NCBI RefSeq assembly: GCF_017876315.1
Contig: NZ_JAGINU010000001.1
Coordinates: 3,286,001 to 3,350,000 of the forward strand
Origin: Pseudonocardia parietis
Lineage (GTDB): Bacteria > Actinomycetota > Actinomycetes > Mycobacteriales > Pseudonocardiaceae
Direction of reading: 5' to 3'
Length of the DNA: 64,000 nt
Every line of letters begins with the position of its first letter. Within the stretch, counting starts at the first letter, position 1. The position numbers were made by a program, and so were the translations under genes. This document shows, in pieces, positions 33,678 to 42,640 of this stretch. The notes below the pieces were generated by a model. That model was given only the letters and a program-made list of their open reading frames with translations, did not search any database and was not told where the DNA came from.

Positions 33678-34661
33678 ATGACCGCTACAGCCATGCCCGC
33701 CCGTGACAGGGCATCCACCTCCGAGGCCCCGTCGCGTGGCCGGGCGAAACCGGTGCTCGACGGGCGCCGCCCGCCGTTCGAGGCCGCCCTGGTCTACGCC
33801 TTCACCATCATCCCGATGCTCGCCCTGGTGGCGGCAGTCCCGTGGGCATGGGGATGGGGTCTGTCCTGGCTCGATGTCGGACTGGCCGCCGGGTTCTACC
33901 TGGTCTCCGCGCTCGGGGTGACCGTCGGTTTCCACCGCTACTTCACCCACCGCGCGTTCAAGGCCAACCGCGGACTGCGCAACGCCCTGGCGATCGCCGG
34001 CAGTCTGTCGCTGCAGGGTGACGTGATCACCTGGGTGGCCGACCACCGCCGCCACCACGCCTTCGCCGACAAGGAGGGTGACCCGCACTCGCCGTGGCTC
34101 TACGGAACCGGCCCGGTCGCGCTCGCGAAGGGCTTCTTCCACGCGCATCTGGGCTGGTTGTTCGACCGTGACCGCACCAACGCCGCCCGGTTCGCCCCGG
34201 ACCTGCTCTCCGACCGGGACCTCGCCCGGATCAGCCGGGCGTTCCCGCTGCTGACCGTGGCGAGCCTGCTCACCCCGGCCCTGCTGGGCGGGCTCATCAC
34301 GATGTCGTGGTGGGGCGCGCTCACCGCACTGTTCTGGGCCGGACTCGTGCGGGTCGCGGTGCTGCACCACGTCACCTGGTCGATCAACTCGATCTGCCAC
34401 ATGCTCGGCGAGCGCCCGTTCGAGGCCCGCAGCAAGGCCACCAACTTCTGGCCGCTGGCCGTGGTGTCGATGGGCGAGTCCTGGCACAACCTGCACCACG
34501 CCGACCCGACCTGTGCCCGCCACGGCGCCGAGCCGGGCCAGCTCGACCCATCGGCCCGGGTCATCCGGGTGTTCGAGAAGCTCGGCTGGGCCCACGAGGT
34601 CCGCTGGCCCACTACCGCCCGGATGGCCCGCCTGCACGAGGCGGCCAGGACCACCGGGTGA
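33678..34661 (+). CDS. Acyl-CoA/fatty acid desaturase (stearoyl delta-9 type)
   Basis: 327 residues, with four predicted membrane helices and the three histidine boxes of integral-membrane diiron desaturases: HRYFTH (near 92), HRRHH (near 129) and HNLHH (near 277). It introduces a cis double bond in a saturated acyl chain using O2 and electrons from a ferredoxin/reductase pair. AEVRWPTTARMARLHE-like C-terminal sequence is usual in actinobacteria. ATG 33678 follows GAGGGAGAACC. Being next to a cold shock gene fits membrane-fluidity adaptation to cold, as inference. Confidence 0.94.
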   Translation: MTATAMPARDRASTSEAPSRGRAKPVLDGRRPPFEAALVYAFTIIPMLALVAAVPWAWGWGLSWLDVGLAAGFYLVSALGVTVGFHRYFTHRAFKANRGLRNALAIAGSLSLQGDVITWVADHRRHHAFADKEGDPHSPWLYGTGPVALAKGFFHAHLGWLFDRDRTNAARFAPDLLSDRDLARISRAFPLLTVASLLTPALLGGLITMSWWGALTALFWAGLVRVAVLHHVTWSINSICHMLGERPFEARSKATNFWPLAVVSMGESWHNLHHADPTCARHGAEPGQLDPSARVIRVFEKLGWAHEVRWPTTARMARLHEAARTTG

Positions 34662-34748
34662 GTAGTCGCGTCGCGTACCAGCGAGCGGCTGCACGGGCCG
34701 GCCGGTCCCGAACCCGGTGTCGTCGTACCGATCCCGCCGGCGGCGACC

Positions 34749-35450
34749 TCATGCCCCGTCGTTCGCCCCGTTCGGCCAGCTCGGCAGGGTGTACTCCTTG
34801 ACCACGCCCGCGGCGTTGAGGAAGCCGGCGGTCATCCGGTAGAAGCCCACGAGCAGCACAGTTCGCACAGTTGGGCGTCGGTGTAGCGCTCGCAGCGCGA
34901 GGGTCTCGGTCGCGAACACGCAGCGCACGAGCCCGCTGCTCAGTTCCGACCAGGTCGCGTCCGAGACGTCGGTGTGGTCGAGGACCTCATCGGTGAGTCG
35001 GAGCAGCGCCGTGTCCGGTTCGGACCAGTCTCCGCCGAGCACGACCTGTTCGATCCCGGTGTCGGTGAGTCCGGCGTCGCGGCCGATCAGGACGTGCTGG
35101 GCCCACTCGTAGTCGGAGCCGGTGCGCCACGCGGTGCGCAGGATGCACAGTTCCCGTTCACGGGCGGGCAGCTCGCCGCGGGTCAGGAAGAACCCGCCGA
35201 GGACGTTGAACCGCTTCATCATCTTCGGATGGCGGGCCATCGTCTGGAAGATCGACAGCGGAACGCCGGCGTCGTCGCTCATCGTCTTCGCCAGCAGGTC
35301 GGCGACCTCGGGTCCGGGGTTTTCGACCGGGGCGACGCGGGGAGCGGCCGATGGTGCCGAGTTCGCGGTTGTGAGTCTCCTGACGCATCTGCCGAGCTGT
35401 GACCTGTGGATCGTCGAGGAGGTCGACGGTGGTGTTGTGGAGATGTTCAC
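34749..35450 (-). CDS. Carboxymuconolactone decarboxylase-family protein, probably damaged
   Basis: The core PRVAPVENPGPEVADLLAKT, LSIFQTMARHPKMMKRFNVL, ERELCILRTAWRTGSDYEWA with QHVLIGRDAG is an AhpD/CMD-like helical protein whose Cys region (ELCIL) replaces the redox CxxC. Then TWSELSSG is followed by about 15 residues foreign to the family (LVRCVFATETLALR), and the expected ERYTDAQLCEL reads in another frame before the ORF returns to LVGFYRMTAGFLNAAGV. A ~44-nt insertion plus a 1-nt loss would explain this. The start is unclear: GTG 35450 is in frame, but the homologous part begins near 35350. Confidence 0.6.
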   Translation of the reverse strand: MNISTTPPSTSSTIHRSQLGRCVRRLTTANSAPSAAPRVAPVENPGPEVADLLAKTMSDDAGVPLSIFQTMARHPKMMKRFNVLGGFFLTRGELPARERELCILRTAWRTGSDYEWAQHVLIGRDAGLTDTGIEQVVLGGDWSEPDTALLRLTDEVLDHTDVSDATWSELSSGLVRCVFATETLALRALHRRPTVRTVLLVGFYRMTAGFLNAAGVVKEYTLPSWPNGANDGA

Positions 35451-35482
35451 CCGGGGCAACAAGTGGACGCTGCGTCGCTTTC

Positions 35483-36382
35483 TCAACCGTCCCTGGCGCT
35501 CCCGTTCCAGCGGTCGCGGGCGTCGAGCAGCTGGTCGGCGAACTCGTTCGCCCATCGGCTCAGGTCCGACCAGCGACGCGTCGCCAGCACGAGCTCACGC
35601 GCCGCCCACGAGTCGCTCAGCGGAATGGCGACGACTCCGTCTCCGTCATGGCGAGCGGGTGCGATAGCGACGCCCACACCGGCGGCGACGGCTCGGCGTA
35701 CGGAGCGCGCATCGGAGAACCGCGCTCGATAGCGCGGCCTGCGACCGAGCGGAGCTGCGTGGTCGTGCACGAGCTCGTCGAGGGGGCTGCCCTGGACGTG
35801 TCCGACCAGCGGCTCGTCCACGACATCGGCGAACACCACGCTCGCGGATCGCGCGAGGGGATGGTCGGGGCGTACCAGGACGGCGAGGGGGTCGGGGCCC
35901 AACGACTCGACGTCCAGTCGGCCGTGCTCGACCCCGCCGGAGAGCACGCCGAGTTCCACACGGCCCTCGGCCAAGGCTGCGACGATCCTGTGGCTGGGTT
36001 GCTCGACGAGGTCGAGGTCGGCCTCGGGATGGGCGGTCAGGAAGTCGATCACCACGCTCGGGAGGAGCGTGGCGGCCGCGGTGTTGACGAGAACGGTGAT
36101 CGCCGGCGCGGCGGATCCTGACAGGTCGGCCAGCTCGAGACGCATGCGGTCGTGGCGTCCCACGATTTCCCTGGCGTGCTCCAGGAGTAGCGCTCCGTGC
36201 CGGGTCGGCGATACTCCGCGGCGGTGGCGGTCCAACAGCGTGACGCCGAGGGCCCGCTCCATTCCCGCGATCCGCCCGCTCGCCGACGGCGTCGAGAGGT
36301 GAGCCGACTCGGCGGCACGAGTGATGCTGCCCTGTTCCGCGATGAGAACGAAAAGGCGGAGATCCAGGACGTCGAAGGCCAT
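35483..36382 (-). CDS. LysR-family transcriptional regulator
   Basis: 299 residues with MAFDVLDLRLFVLIAEQGSI, AAESAHLSTPSASGRIAGME and GVSPTRHGALLLEHAREIV as the winged helix, then the ligand domain (TVLVNTAAATLLPSVVIDFL and onward). No obvious target: its neighbour on the left is the carboxymuconolactone decarboxylase-like gene on the same strand, and on the right a divergent membrane protein gene. The sequence around it is less GC-biased than the surrounding genes. Confidence 0.9.
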   Translation of the reverse strand: MAFDVLDLRLFVLIAEQGSITRAAESAHLSTPSASGRIAGMERALGVTLLDRHRRGVSPTRHGALLLEHAREIVGRHDRMRLELADLSGSAAPAITVLVNTAAATLLPSVVIDFLTAHPEADLDLVEQPSHRIVAALAEGRVELGVLSGGVEHGRLDVESLGPDPLAVLVRPDHPLARSASVVFADVVDEPLVGHVQGSPLDELVHDHAAPLGRRPRYRARFSDARSVRRAVAAGVGVAIAPARHDGDGVVAIPLSDSWAARELVLATRRWSDLSRWANEFADQLLDARDRWNGSARDG

Positions 36383-36473
36383 GACGACACGGTAGTGCGT
36401 TCGGCTTCACCGAAGGCACGCTTGCCTGATCCCGACTGCAGTCGGCGGCGGGCCTGCGCGAGCATCATCCACC

Positions 36474-37007
36474 ATGAGGAGCGCAGAGTCACCTGTCAAC
36501 GCCTTGCGGAGAACAACGCCGGGCCTCGTGGCGCTCGTCGTCGTCGCAGCGATCACCGTAGGTGACTTCGCGGGACTTCAAGCCGTACAGCGGGACAACC
36601 CTGGCCTCCATCGCACGGTCGCCACAGTGGTGCGCGAGAACACCGACGCCTACCCCGACGAGAACGCGCTCGTCCCGACCGTCGGATCGGTACAGGCCCG
36701 CTGGACAGATGCCGATGGACGCCCCCACCTCGGAACGATCGCCGTCTCTCGACCCATGCCCATCGGCAGCAGCCGCCCGATCTGGGTCGACAGCGAAGGG
36801 CGACCGACGTCTCCGCCTCCCGACGACACGGATGCCGCGCTGACCACCGGGTCCGTCATCCTGCTCCTGGGGCTTGCAGTGATCGTCGCCGCACGGATCC
36901 TGGCGGGTCGCTGGGCTCGTCGTGTCCTCCGATCCTCGATCGACAGGCAATGGGCGCTGATCGAGCCGCGCTGGAGTAATGGAGACAAGGGTCGAGACGC
37001 TGCCTGA
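36474..37007 (+). CDS. Rv1733c-like two-helix membrane protein
   Basis: 177 residues. A membrane segment at ~16-38 (LVALVVVAAITVGDFAGL), an extracytoplasmic region with VQARWTDADGRPHLGTIAVS and PIWVDSEGRPTSPP, and a second membrane segment at ~127-148 (TGSVILLLGLAVIVAARILA). This layout and the WTDADG/WVDSEG repeats match the Rv1733c family of actinobacteria, function unknown. It is transcribed away from the LysR gene. Confidence 0.8.
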   Translation: MRSAESPVNALRRTTPGLVALVVVAAITVGDFAGLQAVQRDNPGLHRTVATVVRENTDAYPDENALVPTVGSVQARWTDADGRPHLGTIAVSRPMPIGSSRPIWVDSEGRPTSPPPDDTDAALTTGSVILLLGLAVIVAARILAGRWARRVLRSSIDRQWALIEPRWSNGDKGRDAA

Positions 37008-37049
37008 TCGCCTCTCGACCGTCGCGCCTTTGAGTATCTCTCTCGATTT

Positions 37050-37072
37050 TGGCTTCGGCTCATCCGAAGCCA
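37050..37072 (+). terminator. Hairpin after the Rv1733c-like gene
   Basis: TGGCTTCGG and CCGAAGCCA form perfect 9-bp arms with a CTCAT loop, 43 nt after the stop. A TTTT run lies before the stem rather than after it on this strand. Confidence 0.5.
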
Positions 37073-37122
37073 GAGGAAGCTGGGTCCCGTAGGGTGCGAT
37101 TGCTGACGCCACAGAGGAACGA

Positions 37123-37875
37123 ATGCAGACGTGGGAAGCGGTCGTGGTCGTTGCCGCAGGCGTGTGGGCCGGCGTGATCAATACCGTGGTGGGGTCCGGG
37201 ACCCTCGTGACGTTCCCGATCCTTGTCGCTCTCGGCTACCCGCCGGTCACGGCGACCACGTCGAACGCGATCGGACTGATATCGGGCTCGATCACCGGCG
37301 CAATCGGGTACCGCCACGACCTGGAAGGACAGGGAACCCGGGTCATCCAGTACGCGATTGTCTCCGCGGTGGGAGCTCTCGGCGGCGCTGCGTTGCTCCT
37401 GCTGCTCCCGGCAGATGCATTCGAGCTCCTCGTGCCGGCGTTGGTCGGACTGGCTGTCGTGCTCGTTGCCGTGCAGCCTGCGCTCGCGAAGCGACTCGCG
37501 AGGCGCCCTGGTGCTGACCAGCGTTCCTCGTTCGTCATCCTCCCGCTGATCGGCCTCATCGGAATGTACGGCGGCTACTTCACGGCCTCGCAGGGCATCG
37601 TGTTCGTCGGCGCCATGGGTCTTGTGATGTCCGATCCGCTGCGGCGGCTGAACGCCTTCAAGAATGCCCTCATGGCGGTCGTGAACGTCGTCGCCGGGAT
37701 CGTCTACGCCTTGGTGGCGCCCGTCAGCTGGCCGATCGTGGGCCTCCTGGCGATCGGGTCGGTCGCCGGTGGACTCCTCGGAGTCCGAGTGGGTCGCAGA
37801 CTGTCGCCGGCAGTTCTGCGCATCGCGATCGTCATCATCGGGACCGCAGCGATCGTCGTCCTCCTGGCGCGCTGA
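37123..37875 (+). CDS. TauE/SafE-family sulfite/organoanion exporter
   Basis: 250 residues, about eight membrane helices. GVINTVVGSGTLVTFPILVA with SNAIGLISG is the first conserved repeat half, and IGLIGMYGGYFTASQGIVFV the second. TauE/SafE proteins move sulfite, sulfoacetate or similar anions across the membrane; the substrate here cannot be assigned. Its start ATG follows ACAGAGGAACGA. It is followed directly by transposase and ligase debris. Confidence 0.9.
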   Translation: MQTWEAVVVVAAGVWAGVINTVVGSGTLVTFPILVALGYPPVTATTSNAIGLISGSITGAIGYRHDLEGQGTRVIQYAIVSAVGALGGAALLLLLPADAFELLVPALVGLAVVLVAVQPALAKRLARRPGADQRSSFVILPLIGLIGMYGGYFTASQGIVFVGAMGLVMSDPLRRLNAFKNALMAVVNVVAGIVYALVAPVSWPIVGLLAIGSVAGGLLGVRVGRRLSPAVLRIAIVIIGTAAIVVLLAR

Positions 37876-37917
37876 CAGCCGCACCCTCGAACATGCCGCA
37901 AGTAGCCGGTCCCGCCT

Positions 37918-37995
37918 TTGACCGCGCGGGCGCGCAGCGGGCGCACCGAGCACCGCGACCGGCTGCGGGCCCGGATCGTGCTCGTCGCCGCGGCC
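37918..37995 (+). pseudogene. IS630-type transposase N-terminal fragment
   Basis: LTARARSGRTEHRDRLRARI then VLVAAA reads in one frame for 26 codons, the usual N-terminal region of IS630-family transposases (LTARVRSGRTEQRDVLRARI type). It has no start and breaks off where the acyl-CoA synthetase fragment on the other strand begins. Confidence 0.6.
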
Positions 37996-38110
37996 CCACA
38001 CCCTCGATCGGTCCGCTTCGACTCATGGCCCGGTACATGGTGGGTGCTCCCGCGAAGTTCGTGACGCCCAGTCGGCGGAGGACCGCGACGGTGGTCGCAG
38101 GGGTGAACCC
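37995..38110 (-). pseudogene. AMP-forming acyl-CoA synthetase fragment
   Basis: On the minus strand 39 codons read GFTPATTVAVLRRLGVTNFA, then GAPTMYRAMSRSGP, the segment of ANL-family ligases around the L-x-x-x-x-V-T-x-F-x-x-x-P-T-x-Y motif. Both sides are lost. The fragment touches the IS630 remnant, so a transposition event or deletion joined them. Confidence 0.6.
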
Positions 38111-38452
38111 GGCATCGCTTGGTCGCCGGCGCGGTCGGCTCCGGCCTCGTAGACGGCCACCATCCGCCAAGCCACCTACGGTCACCGCGGACGACACCGA
38201 GCGGATCCCGCTGACTGAACCGACCCCCATTTGATCCGACCCGGGTCACGTGCGGTGGCGTGGTGTGCCGGCGTGCGCTGGTTCATACCGGATCAGCCAG
38301 GCCCTCGAGGCCGAGGGAACGTCGTTCGGTTCACTCATCGTGCTGCTCACCCCAGCACGGGGGCCCGGTGTCCGACGCGCCAGGCCAACCTGGCATTGCA
38401 GACCACCCACCGGGTGCTCGTTCGTTTCCATGACCACGGCTTTGCGGGGTGC
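38111..38452. other. Non-coding interval downstream of fbpC
   Basis: No convincing gene or known RNA in these 342 nt. Several short ORFs have no family match and no ribosome sites. It probably holds more decayed sequence. Confidence 0.4.
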
Positions 38453-39496
38453 TCACTGGTCGGTTGTGGCTGCTCCCGGGAAGAATCGGGCATGGCCGTC
38501 CACCTCGACCGCGACCCGGTCGCCGGTTCGCACCGGCGACGGGCCCGGGACCCGGGCCAGTAGGTCGATGCCGTCGAGGTCGAGGGCGGCGGTGGCGTCG
38601 GGGCCGTGGAAGACGACATCGATGATCTTCGCCGTCGGTTCGCGGTCGCCGTCCGGCGTGCGTAGCCGTAGCTGCTCGGGCCGCAGCAGGACCCGGCCGG
38701 GGCCGTGGCCGGCGGGCACCGGGATCCGGCCGAGGACGGTGCCCGCCGTGCCGTGCGCCGCGTGCGCGTCCAGTACCACGGCGTCGCCGACGAAGGTGCC
38801 CACCCCGATGTCGGCGGGGGCGTGGTAGAGGGTCCGCGGCGGGGCGCACTGCACCACCCGGCCGCCGCGCAGGACGGCGACCAGATCTGCTGTGCCGAGC
38901 GCTTCCTGCTGGTCGTGGGTGACCAGCACCGCCGTCGCGCCGGCCGCGGTGAGCGCGGCCCGTACCTGCCCGCGGACCTCGGCGCGAAGTCCGGCATCCA
39001 ACGCGACGAAGGGTTCGTCGAGCAGGACCAGGGCCGGGGCGGGCGCGAGTGCGCGAGCCAGCGCCACCCGTTGCTGCTGGCCGCCGGACAGCTCCGCGGG
39101 CATCCGTTCGCCGTAGCCGCCGAGCCCGACCAGGTCCAGCGCCTGCGACACCCGGTCGCCGCGGCGGGCGCGGCGGTCGAGCCCGAATCCCACGTTGGCC
39201 GCGACGTCGAGGTGGCCGAACAGTGCGCCCTCCTGCGAGACCAGGCCGACCCGGCGTCGTTCCGGGGCCACGGCGACCCGGTCGCCGGCGACGAGCCGGC
39301 CGTCCAGGTGCACGGTTCCCCGGTCGACGGGATGGAACCCGGCGACCGCTCGTAGCAGCGTGGTCTTGCCGCAGCCGGACCCGCCGAGCACAGCGGCCAG
39401 CGTTCCGGCCGGCACACTCAGGTCCACACCGGACAGAACCGGGGTTCCGGGATGTCCGGCGTGGACGTCGCGCAGCACCAACGCAGGCTCTTCCAT
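38453..39496 (-). CDS. fbpC: Fe(III) ABC transporter ATP-binding protein
   Basis: 347 residues. Walker A GGSGCGKTTLLRAVAG (near 38-45), signature ELSGGQQQRVALARAL (near 136), Walker B ALVLLDEPFVALDA, H-loop VTHDQQEALG. The C-terminal third is a TOBE-like regulatory domain (GRVLLRPEQLRLRTPDGD). It energises the FbpAB importer. The ATG shares one base with the fbpB stop (TGATG), so translation is coupled. Confidence 0.92.
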   Translation of the reverse strand: MEEPALVLRDVHAGHPGTPVLSGVDLSVPAGTLAAVLGGSGCGKTTLLRAVAGFHPVDRGTVHLDGRLVAGDRVAVAPERRRVGLVSQEGALFGHLDVAANVGFGLDRRARRGDRVSQALDLVGLGGYGERMPAELSGGQQQRVALARALAPAPALVLLDEPFVALDAGLRAEVRGQVRAALTAAGATAVLVTHDQQEALGTADLVAVLRGGRVVQCAPPRTLYHAPADIGVGTFVGDAVVLDAHAAHGTAGTVLGRIPVPAGHGPGRVLLRPEQLRLRTPDGDREPTAKIIDVVFHGPDATAALDLDGIDLLARVPGPSPVRTGDRVAVEVDGHARFFPGAATTDQ

Positions 39497-41040
39497 CAGT
39501 CCCCTCCTCTGCGCCGGAGTACCCGGTCGAGCACGAGCGTCGGGATCGCGGCCAGCGCGACGAGCACGACCGCGTACGGTGCGGCGGCCGCGAACTGGCT
39601 CGCGCCGGTGCGGGACCAGATCGCCATCGCCAGTGTCTCGGTGCCGGTCGGGCGGAGCATCAGCGTGGCAGGTAGTTCCCTCGCGACGGACACGAACACC
39701 AGTGAGGCTGCTGCCGTGATTCCGGGGGCGGCCAGCGGGACGGTGACCCTGGCCAGGGTCTGCATCCGCCCGCGGCCCAGTGAGCGGGAGGCCTCCTCGA
39801 GCTGCACGGGCGCGTCGGCGACCGCGGTCCGCACGATCCCGACTGCCAGGGGCAGGAACAGCACCGCATAGCCGACGATCAGCATCGGCAGCTGCTGGTA
39901 GAGGTTCGGGAAGACCCGGATCCCCATGTACACCAGTGCCAGCCCGACCGTGACCCCCGGCAGGGCGAAGCCGAGGTACGTGATGCTCTCCAGGGTCCGA
40001 ACCAGCCGTCCCCGGTCGCGGGCGGCGAGCACCCCGACCGGCAGTGCGAGGGCAACGGTGAGCAGCGCGCCGAGGCCGGCGACACCGAAGCTGTCCAGGG
40101 CGGCAGTGGCGAGGTGCGCGAAGTCGATGCCGGCGGACGCGCCGGCTACCGTCCAGATCACCAGGCTGTACGCCGGGACGGCGAGCGAGACCCCGATGAC
40201 GGACACGACGAACAGCAGCCCGGCGGGTGTCCACCGACCCAGCGCCGTGGGCCCAGCCCGGCGGCCTGCACCCCGCCCGACCCGCTCCGTCGACCGGCCA
40301 CGGGCCCGCGCCTCCGCGACGGTGACGACGGCGGCGAGCGCGACCAGCGCCGACCCCAGCACGGCGGCCGAGGTCGGGTCGAACGTCGACCGGTAGCGGG
40401 TGAAGATGCCGAGTGTGAAGGTGTCGAAGCGCATCAGCGACGGCACTCCGAAGTCGCTGATCACCGAGAGCGCGACGAGCAGCGCCCCGGCGAGCACGGC
40501 CGGCCACACCCGGCGCAGCGTGACCGTCAGCAGGACCTGCACCGGGCCGCGGCCGAGTGACCGCGCGGCCTCCTCCATACCCGCGTCGCCGCGCGAGAGC
40601 GTCGCAGAGACCGCGAGGAATACGTACGGGAAACTGACCGAGCTCAGCACCAGCAGGGTTCCGCTGAACCCGCCGAACCCCGGGAACGCCGAGATCCAGC
40701 CGAAGCCGGCGACATAGGACGGCACCGCCAGTGGCAGCGCGAACAACACCCCCCACACCCGCCGGCCGGGCAGGTCGGTCCGCACGACCAGCCACGCCGC
40801 CACGGTGCCCACGACCATGCAGATCGCCGTCGCGGCGCCGGTCAGCAGGACGGTGTTTCCGAATAGCTGCCCGGTACGCGGCCGGGTCAGCACGTCGGTG
40901 ACATACCTCGGCCCGCGGTCGAAGGAACGGACCGCGAGATAGGCGAGCGGGGTGAGCACCAGCAGCCCGGCCAGTGCGGCACCGGCCAGCAGCGCCGGTG
41001 CCGCCCCGCCGGACCGCCGGCGGGCAGGAGTGCGGAGCAT
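39496..41040 (-). CDS. fbpB: Fe(III) ABC transporter permease
   Basis: 514 residues, about 12 membrane helices arranged as two fused binding-protein-dependent permease modules. The EAA-type loops are EEAARSLGRGPVQVLLTVTL in the first half and EEASRSLGRGRMQTLARVTV in the second. GLALVYMGIRVFPNLYQQLP is typical of the FbpB/SfuB group. It lies 2 nt after the stop of fbpA. Confidence 0.93.
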   Translation of the reverse strand: MLRTPARRRSGGAAPALLAGAALAGLLVLTPLAYLAVRSFDRGPRYVTDVLTRPRTGQLFGNTVLLTGAATAICMVVGTVAAWLVVRTDLPGRRVWGVLFALPLAVPSYVAGFGWISAFPGFGGFSGTLLVLSSVSFPYVFLAVSATLSRGDAGMEEAARSLGRGPVQVLLTVTLRRVWPAVLAGALLVALSVISDFGVPSLMRFDTFTLGIFTRYRSTFDPTSAAVLGSALVALAAVVTVAEARARGRSTERVGRGAGRRAGPTALGRWTPAGLLFVVSVIGVSLAVPAYSLVIWTVAGASAGIDFAHLATAALDSFGVAGLGALLTVALALPVGVLAARDRGRLVRTLESITYLGFALPGVTVGLALVYMGIRVFPNLYQQLPMLIVGYAVLFLPLAVGIVRTAVADAPVQLEEASRSLGRGRMQTLARVTVPLAAPGITAAASLVFVSVARELPATLMLRPTGTETLAMAIWSRTGASQFAAAAPYAVVLVALAAIPTLVLDRVLRRRGGD

Positions 41041-41042
41041 AC

Positions 41043-42113
41043 TCAGCTGATGCCGGTCTCTTGCAGCATCTCCAGGGTCTGTTCCAACGACCGCAGCTCG
41101 GCCAGCTCGATGTCGGGCTGCTCCAGCTCGGTGATGTCGGGCATCTCGTAGACGGTGGAGGTGATCCCGGACCGGACGGAATACTCACCGGAGGTGTCGG
41201 CGAAGTACTGCTGGGCGACCTCGGAGGTGAGGAAGCCGACCAGCTGCTGGGCCCGGGCGGGGTCAGCCGCGGTGTCCATCACACCCGCCCCCGCCACGTT
41301 GACCAGGCCGAGCGGGTCCCCGCCGACGTGGTGGTTGCGGGTGCGCAGGTTCTCCTCGCCGAGCTCCTCCATCTTCGAGTAGATGTAGTAATGGTTGACC
41401 AGCCCGATCTGGATCTGGTCGTTCTCGATGCCGTCGATCACGCCGTGGTTGTCGCTGTAGCGTTCCGGGTTCTGCGCGTTGAACGCCTCCAGCCACGCGC
41501 GGGCGCCGTCGTCGCCCCGCTCGAGCCGGACCGCGGTGACGAACGTGTTCCACGACGAGTTGCCGGGCGGGAACCCGATTTGACCTTCCCAGCGCGGGTC
41601 GAGCAGGTCGTCGAGGCTCTGCGGCAGCTCCTCGGGGGTCAACGACTGCGCGTCGTAGGCGATCACGCGGGCGCGTGCGGAGGTCGCGGCCCAGGTCTCG
41701 TCGGGGGCGACGTAGCCCTCGGCGATCCCGTCGAAGACCTCCTCGGGCAGCGGGGTGAGCCGGCCGGCCGCCGACAACGCCCCGAGCGCCCCGGCGTCTT
41801 GGGCGAAGAACACGTCGGCGGGGCTGGCGTCGCCCTCCTCGAGGACCTGGGCGACGAGCTCGGCAGTGTCGCCGTAGCGGACCTCGAGCGCGATACCGGA
41901 CTCGGCCTCGAACTGTTGGAGCATCGCCTCAACCCGACCCTGGGAGCGTCCCGAATAGACGGTGAGCGACTCCTGCGCGGCAGTCGCGCCGCCGGCGGTC
42001 GCGGCCTCGTCGTCGGCGGGTGCGCCTCCGCAGGCCGTCAGTGCCAGCGCGACAACAGCTCCGGTGGCCAGCAGTCTCCAGTGGTGGGACGTCGGTTGGT
42101 CGGTGATCGGCAT
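41043..42113 (-). CDS. fbpA: Fe(III)-binding lipoprotein of the ABC transporter
   Basis: 356 residues. Signal peptide with lipobox ALALTACGG (Cys near 28), then a periplasmic-binding fold of class 1 iron proteins: LTVYSGRSQGRVEAMLQQFE, DVFFAQDAGALGALSAAGRL, and the paired tyrosines in GLVNHYYIYSKMEELGEE, which are the usual iron ligands. It captures Fe(III) outside the membrane and hands it to FbpB. It is the first gene of fbpABC, with a dyad 47 nt upstream. Confidence 0.93.
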   Translation of the reverse strand: MPITDQPTSHHWRLLATGAVVALALTACGGAPADDEAATAGGATAAQESLTVYSGRSQGRVEAMLQQFEAESGIALEVRYGDTAELVAQVLEEGDASPADVFFAQDAGALGALSAAGRLTPLPEEVFDGIAEGYVAPDETWAATSARARVIAYDAQSLTPEELPQSLDDLLDPRWEGQIGFPPGNSSWNTFVTAVRLERGDDGARAWLEAFNAQNPERYSDNHGVIDGIENDQIQIGLVNHYYIYSKMEELGEENLRTRNHHVGGDPLGLVNVAGAGVMDTAADPARAQQLVGFLTSEVAQQYFADTSGEYSVRSGITSTVYEMPDITELEQPDIELAELRSLEQTLEMLQETGIS

Positions 42114-42159
42114 TGATCGCTCCAGGGTCGAATCACGACAGTCGCCGGCGCGACGCTAC

Positions 42160-42178
42160 CCTGAAAGAGACATTCAGG
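42160..42178 (-). promoter_or_regulatory. Candidate operator upstream of fbpA
   Basis: CCTGAAAGAGACATTCAGG: 6-bp arms CCTGAA/TTCAGG with 7 nt between. It does not match the IdeR/DtxR iron box. It could be the site of another regulator. Confidence 0.35.
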
Positions 42179-42640
42179 ATGAAACGAACATCCGCGCGGA
42201 TCGCTCAGAAGCGGACCGGCCCTGCCGACCTCGCAGGCCAACTGGAAGATCGAATGGCTCCGCCGCACCCTGGCTGCCACGTCCCGGGTTTCTGGCGGTA
42301 CCTCCCGGTCACCGGCTCTACACGCTGTGGGTGCGTCGCCTACACATGGCGTTCCCCGACCGCACCCGCCGCGAAGACGTCCAGCGACCCCGTCGACCGA
42401 CTCCACACGTTCCGGAACCGGGCCGCCACCACGAACCGCTCCTCGTGGCAGCCCTCCTGGCCCGAGACATCCTGGCCGTCGCAGCTCTCCTCTCGGAGCC
42501 GCTGCGCGATCACATCGACGCCCGCAGCGTCACCCTGGAGCTGAACCGGCAGCGCCTGCTGGCTGACCGGTGGGCCGCGACTACTGCCCCGCGACCTGAA
42601 TCCGCGTCCCGGCCGGGGCGGCCGCCGGCACGGCGCCAGC
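42179..42640. other. Interval with a possible decayed coding stretch
   Basis: No complete gene. On the plus strand between about 42420 and 42600 one frame reads HHEPLLVAALLARDILAVAA, LLSEPLRDHIDARSVTLELN and RQRLLADRW, which looks protein-like but has no start or known family. It may be the remainder of a gene. Confidence 0.3.

Noticed and set aside
32196..34694. 832-codon antisense frame over ureD, csp and the desaturase gene
   Set aside because: It crosses intergenic regions and well-supported genes on the plus strand.
38111..38452. Riboswitch or small RNA downstream of fbpC
   Set aside because: No conserved riboswitch core or clear stem set could be recognised by eye.
42113..42200. Iron box (IdeR/DtxR) upstream of fbpA
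   Set aside because: No TTAGG-x-TAACC-type sequence is present. Only a different dyad was found.
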